Below, piece after piece: positions 1 to 5,662 of a stretch of DNA of 5,662 bases. A program made the translations under genes and the position numbers. Source of the DNA: Oligoflexia bacterium (GTDB taxonomy: Bacteria > Myxococcota_A > UBA796 > UBA2385); the NCBI GenBank assembly GCA_013152105.1, contig JAADHA010000344.1:1-5662 (forward strand), read 5' to 3'. The stretch's first letter is position 1; each line of letters opens with the position of its first letter. The notes under the pieces were generated by a model that ran no database searches, was not told where the DNA came from, and was given only the letters and a program-made list of their open reading frames with translations.

Positions 1-293
1 AGAACGACGCCTACCTGTTCACGCCGGCCGTGGACATGGGCGGCATCGTGACCCTGATGTGGAGTGACCCGAGCGCCAACATGGATGTCTACGCCCTCAA
101 CTCCAACGGAGAGGGCATCGCGGCTGGCTGGCAGGTCGGCGATGTGGACGGCGGCCCCGAGTACTTCAACGCCGGCAGTGACTTCGATGTCACCTTCAAG
201 GCAGGCCAGGACTATATGATCTCGGTCCAGGCATGGACGGGCTCGGCCGGCGACAAGCCGTACACCATCGAGATCGAGTGGCTCTCGCCCTGA
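1..293 (+). CDS. 3' fragment of a gene ending in a PPC-like (pre-peptidase C-terminal-like) beta-sandwich domain
   Basis: The reading frame is open from base 3 to the TGA at 291-293, giving about 96 residues of a protein whose start lies off the left edge. An internal ATG at 36 (codon 12 of the visible part) is unlikely to be the true start, because the domain pattern already runs before it (NDAYLFTPAVDMGG). The visible pattern is alternating beta strands: a Y-x-F-T-P strand, a G-G-I-V-T-L strand, a W-S-D-P-S-A-N-M-D-V-Y segment, then a V-T-F-K-A-G-Q-D-Y-M-I-S-V strand and a final P-Y-T-I-E-I-E strand. This order resembles PPC-type domains at the C-terminus of secreted proteases and other exported proteins. 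There is no cysteine and no membrane segment in the visible part. The overall function cannot be told, because any catalytic or signal region is missing. The domain call is pattern recognition without a profile search. Confidence 0.6.
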   Translation, partial: NDAYLFTPAVDMGGIVTLMWSDPSANMDVYALNSNGEGIAAGWQVGDVDGGPEYFNAGSDFDVTFKAGQDYMISVQAWTGSAGDKPYTIEIEWLSP

Positions 294-461
294 TGATCCG
301 CCGGGCCGAGCTGGCACCATCCTGACGACAGGCAACCTGGCGTGCCCCGCACGTCCGGTTGCTGCTGCGTTCGGGCTGCCATAGTCCGATCCCTCGCAGT
401 CTAGCCTGCAGTGCGCCTGCGCCGGACCTTGCGGTGACGCGCATCAACTCTGGAGACCGCC
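294..461. other. Intergenic gap upstream of nifJ; probable site of the operon promoter, no firm motif
   Basis: These 168 bases separate the stop of the PPC-like gene from the nifJ start. If nifJ is not read through from upstream, its promoter must lie here. The best sigma-70-like pair I can see is TTGCTG (359-364) and CATAGT (380-385) with a 15-base spacer, which matches the consensus poorly. A short GGCAC/GTGCC inverted repeat (312-316 and 342-346) has too long a loop and no T tract, so it is not a convincing terminator. I see no clear FNR box, sigma-54 site or riboswitch. Confidence 0.35.
452..455 (+). promoter_or_regulatory. Shine-Dalgarno sequence of nifJ
   Basis: GGAG followed by a 6-base spacer to the ATG at 462. 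It supports that ATG as the start, and so does the homology: the N-terminal motif positions are only one residue offset from my memory of the Desulfovibrio africanus enzyme numbering. Confidence 0.75.
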
Positions 462-4025
<3,564 letters not shown>

Positions 4026-4026
4026 C

Positions 4027-4030
4027 GGAG
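4027..4030 (+). promoter_or_regulatory. Shine-Dalgarno sequence of the DHOD-like gene
   Basis: GGAG lies just after the nifJ stop (4023-4025), 7 bases before the ATG at 4038. The whole intergenic gap is 12 bases, so ribosomes finishing nifJ could reinitiate here. It fixes the start at 4038. Confidence 0.75.
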
Positions 4031-4037
4031 CTGAACC

Positions 4038-5033
4038 ATGGACATCACGACCGACTACATGGGCAAGACGCTGGCCAACCCCCTGGTGATTGGCGCATCG
4101 CCCCTCTCCGACAGCGTCGACATGATCCGCAGGCTCGAAGACGCTGGCGCCTCGGCGGTGGTGATGCACTCGCTCTTCATGGAGCAGGTCGCCCGCGAAA
4201 ACGTCGCCATGCACCAAGCCATGGACTTCGTGGCCGACAGCTTCGCCGAAGCGCTGAGCTTCTTCCCCGAACCCGATTCCTACGCCCTCGCACCCGACGA
4301 ATACCTCCAGCAGCTCTCGCGCTTGAAGGATGCGGTCGACATTCCGGTCTTCGCGTCCCTCAACGGTACGTCGGGCGGTGACTGGATCCGCTACGCCAAC
4401 CTGTTGGCCCAGGCCGGCGCCGACGGCCTCGAGCTGAACGTCTACTACCTGCCACTGGACGGCACAGAAGCCCCCGCCGCGGTCGAGCAGCGCTTCATCG
4501 ACGTGCTCACCCAGGTCAAGCAACGGGTCCAACTCCCCGTCGCGATGAAGCTCACGTCCTTCTTCTCCTCTCCGGTCCACATCGCGAAACGCCTGGTCGA
4601 AGCAGGGGCGGACGCCTTGGTCCTCTTCAACCAGGTCTTCCAGCCCGACATCGACATCGAGCAGCTCGAGGTTCGGCCCGCGCTGACCCTCTCCAGCCCG
4701 CAAGACCTCAAGCTCCGCCTGCTGTGGCTGGCTGCCATCTATGGCAAGATCGACGCGCCCATGGCCGCGACCGGCGGCGTCCACAGCGCCAGCGATGTCA
4801 TCAAGGCCGTCATGGCCGGCGCCAGCGTGACCCACATGACCTCGGCCCTGCTCCGTGGCGGAGCCCCCCACGTCGCGACCGTGCTGGCCGAGTTGACCCA
4901 GTGGCTGATCGACCACGAGTACCGGTCGCTGCGGCAGATGCGAGGCAGCATGAGCCTGCTGCACTGCCCCGACCCGGAAGCCTATGAACGCGCCAACTAC
5001 ATCAAGTCACTGCAAGAGTGGGTGCCGGCCTAG
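4038..5033 (+). CDS. Dihydroorotate dehydrogenase-like FMN-barrel protein, partner gene of nifJ
   Basis: 331 residues, complete, cytoplasmic, with no signal or membrane segment. It has the class 1 DHOD TIM-barrel outline: an N-terminal NPLVIGASPLSDS strand-loop (about 14-26), the SLNGTSGGDW strand (about 109-118), GADGLELN (127-134), PVAMK with K171 where the FMN-contacting lysine is expected, the GADALVLFN strand, and the C-terminal FMN-phosphate loop ATGGVHS (244-250) followed by GASVTHMTSALLRGG. The catalytic loop differs. Class 1A enzymes have ELNLSCPN with the cysteine as catalytic base; here it reads ELNVYYLP (132-139), with tyrosine in its place. The lysine of the TKS segment is apparently H44 in MHS. 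FMN binding is plausible, but dihydroorotate oxidation is doubtful. From memory, such DHOD-like proteins often sit beside PFOR genes, so a function linked to PFOR is inferred but unknown. Automatic annotation as pyrD would be risky. The last 32 bases overlap the convergent ttcA gene. Confidence 0.9.
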   Translation: MDITTDYMGKTLANPLVIGASPLSDSVDMIRRLEDAGASAVVMHSLFMEQVARENVAMHQAMDFVADSFAEALSFFPEPDSYALAPDEYLQQLSRLKDAVDIPVFASLNGTSGGDWIRYANLLAQAGADGLELNVYYLPLDGTEAPAAVEQRFIDVLTQVKQRVQLPVAMKLTSFFSSPVHIAKRLVEAGADALVLFNQVFQPDIDIEQLEVRPALTLSSPQDLKLRLLWLAAIYGKIDAPMAATGGVHSASDVIKAVMAGASVTHMTSALLRGGAPHVATVLAELTQWLIDHEYRSLRQMRGSMSLLHCPDPEAYERANYIKSLQEWVPA

Positions 5034-5662
5034 GATCCGTCTTGTCGACTGGCGCACCGCTCTGCGGGTCCAGACCACAGCGACGACGCAGGTCCGCGTC
5101 CAGCAAGTGGCTGGGTCTCACGTTGCGCAGGGCCGCGAAGATGTTCCCCTTGACCTTGGGGTTGTCGGCGTTGAGCTGCGTCAGCAGGGCCTTGACCTTT
5201 TTGCGGTGGAGGTGGTCCTGGCTGCCGCAGAGATCGCAGGGGATGATGGGAAAGTCCATGAGCTGCGCAAAACGCGCGATGTCGGACTCATCGCACATCG
5301 CCAGCGGCCGGATGATCACGTTGCGCCCATCGTCGCTGACCAGCTTGGGCGCCATGGCCTTGAGTTGGCCCCCGTAGAACAGGTTGAGCAGCACCGTCTC
5401 GATGATGTCATCGCGGTGATGCCCCAGCGCCAGCTTGTTGCAGCCCAGATCCACGGCCGCGTTGTAGAGGATCCCACGGCGCAAGCGGCTGCACAGGCTG
5501 CAATAGGTCTTGCCCTCGGGGATCTTCTCCTTCACCACCCGGTAGGTGTCCTGCTTGAGGATCCGGTGCTCAAAACCCTGGGCGACAAACCAGTCGGCCA
5601 GGACCTGGCCGGGGTAGCCGGGTTGCCCCTGGTCCAGGTTCACACACACGATGTCGAAGTCG
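5002..5662 (-). CDS. ttcA: tRNA 2-thiocytidine(32) synthetase TtcA, N-terminus cut off by window edge
   Basis: 219 residues are visible, read leftward from the window edge to a TGA at 5004-5002. The frame is open to the edge, and the edge residues (DFDIVCVNLDQGQPG) match the interior strand of TtcA. The GTG at 5649 is therefore internal, and roughly 80-90 N-terminal residues, including the ATP PP-loop, lie outside. TtcA uses ATP and a 4Fe-4S cluster to thiolate C32 of certain tRNAs to s2C. Visible signatures are KEKIPEGKTYCSLCSRLRRG with the cluster cysteine pair (codons 5502-5500 and 5493-5491), LGHHRDD (about 5427-5407), FYGGQ, KLVSDDGRNVIIRPLA, and PCDLCGSQ whose first cysteine (5238-5236) or second (5229-5227) would be the third cluster ligand. 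The C-terminal ALRNVRPSHLLD segment is family-like, followed by a short unconserved Pro-rich tail. The gene is convergent to the nifJ operon and is presumably expressed independently of it. Confidence 0.95.
   Translation of the reverse strand, partial: DFDIVCVNLDQGQPGYPGQVLADWFVAQGFEHRILKQDTYRVVKEKIPEGKTYCSLCSRLRRGILYNAAVDLGCNKLALGHHRDDIIETVLLNLFYGGQLKAMAPKLVSDDGRNVIIRPLAMCDESDIARFAQLMDFPIIPCDLCGSQDHLHRKKVKALLTQLNADNPKVKGNIFAALRNVRPSHLLDADLRRRCGLDPQSGAPVDKTDPRPAPTLAVT

Noticed and set aside
359..385. Possible sigma-70 promoter TTGCTG / CATAGT
   Set aside because: Poor consensus match and a 15-base spacer; such matches arise by chance, so it is mentioned only under the intergenic entry.
4038..5033. 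Calling the DHOD-like gene pyrD (pyrimidine biosynthesis)
   Set aside because: The catalytic cysteine loop is replaced by tyrosines and the neighbour is PFOR, not a pyr gene.
5647..5649. GTG as a start codon for the ttcA frame
   Set aside because: The frame stays open to the window edge with residues that match the TtcA interior, and the essential PP-loop must lie further upstream.

Overview
This is a GC-rich bacterial window with strong G/C third-position bias. It holds one gene fragment at each edge and two complete genes between them. From left to right: the 3' end of a plus-strand gene whose C-terminus looks like a secreted PPC-type beta-sandwich domain (1-293); a 168-base intergenic gap; a complete single-chain pyruvate:ferredoxin (flavodoxin) oxidoreductase, nifJ/por type (462-4025); a complete dihydroorotate-dehydrogenase-like FMN-barrel gene 12 bases downstream (4038-5033); and, on the minus strand, the C-terminal two thirds of a TtcA-type tRNA 2-thiocytidine synthetase that runs off the right edge (5002-5662).

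The two central genes are almost certainly one transcription unit. Their spacing is very short and each has its own GGAG Shine-Dalgarno sequence. The oxidoreductase carries every cofactor signature expected of the family: the YPITP pyruvate/thiamine motif, both CxxCxxCxxxCP ferredoxin cluster motifs, the four scattered cysteines of the proximal cluster, and the GDG...N thiamine diphosphate site. It should interconvert pyruvate + CoA and acetyl-CoA + CO2, passing electrons to ferredoxin or flavodoxin. Its partner has the DHOD barrel but lacks the class 1 catalytic cysteine and the usual substrate/flavin lysine region. A role beside PFOR is therefore more likely than pyrimidine synthesis, though that role is not known from the sequence.

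The organism is probably a proteobacterium in the broad sense. TtcA is typical of that group, and the tail of this copy reads to me more like deltaproteobacterial/myxobacterial copies than E. coli. That placement is recollection without a search and is tentative. Anaerobic or microaerobic metabolism is implied by PFOR.

I see no mobile element, CRISPR array, RNA gene, or convincing new multi-gene system. The points most worth a second look are the active-site-altered DHOD paralogue coupled to PFOR, the 32-base convergent overlap of its 3' end with ttcA, and the apparent absence of the oxygen-protective C-terminal domain from the PFOR.
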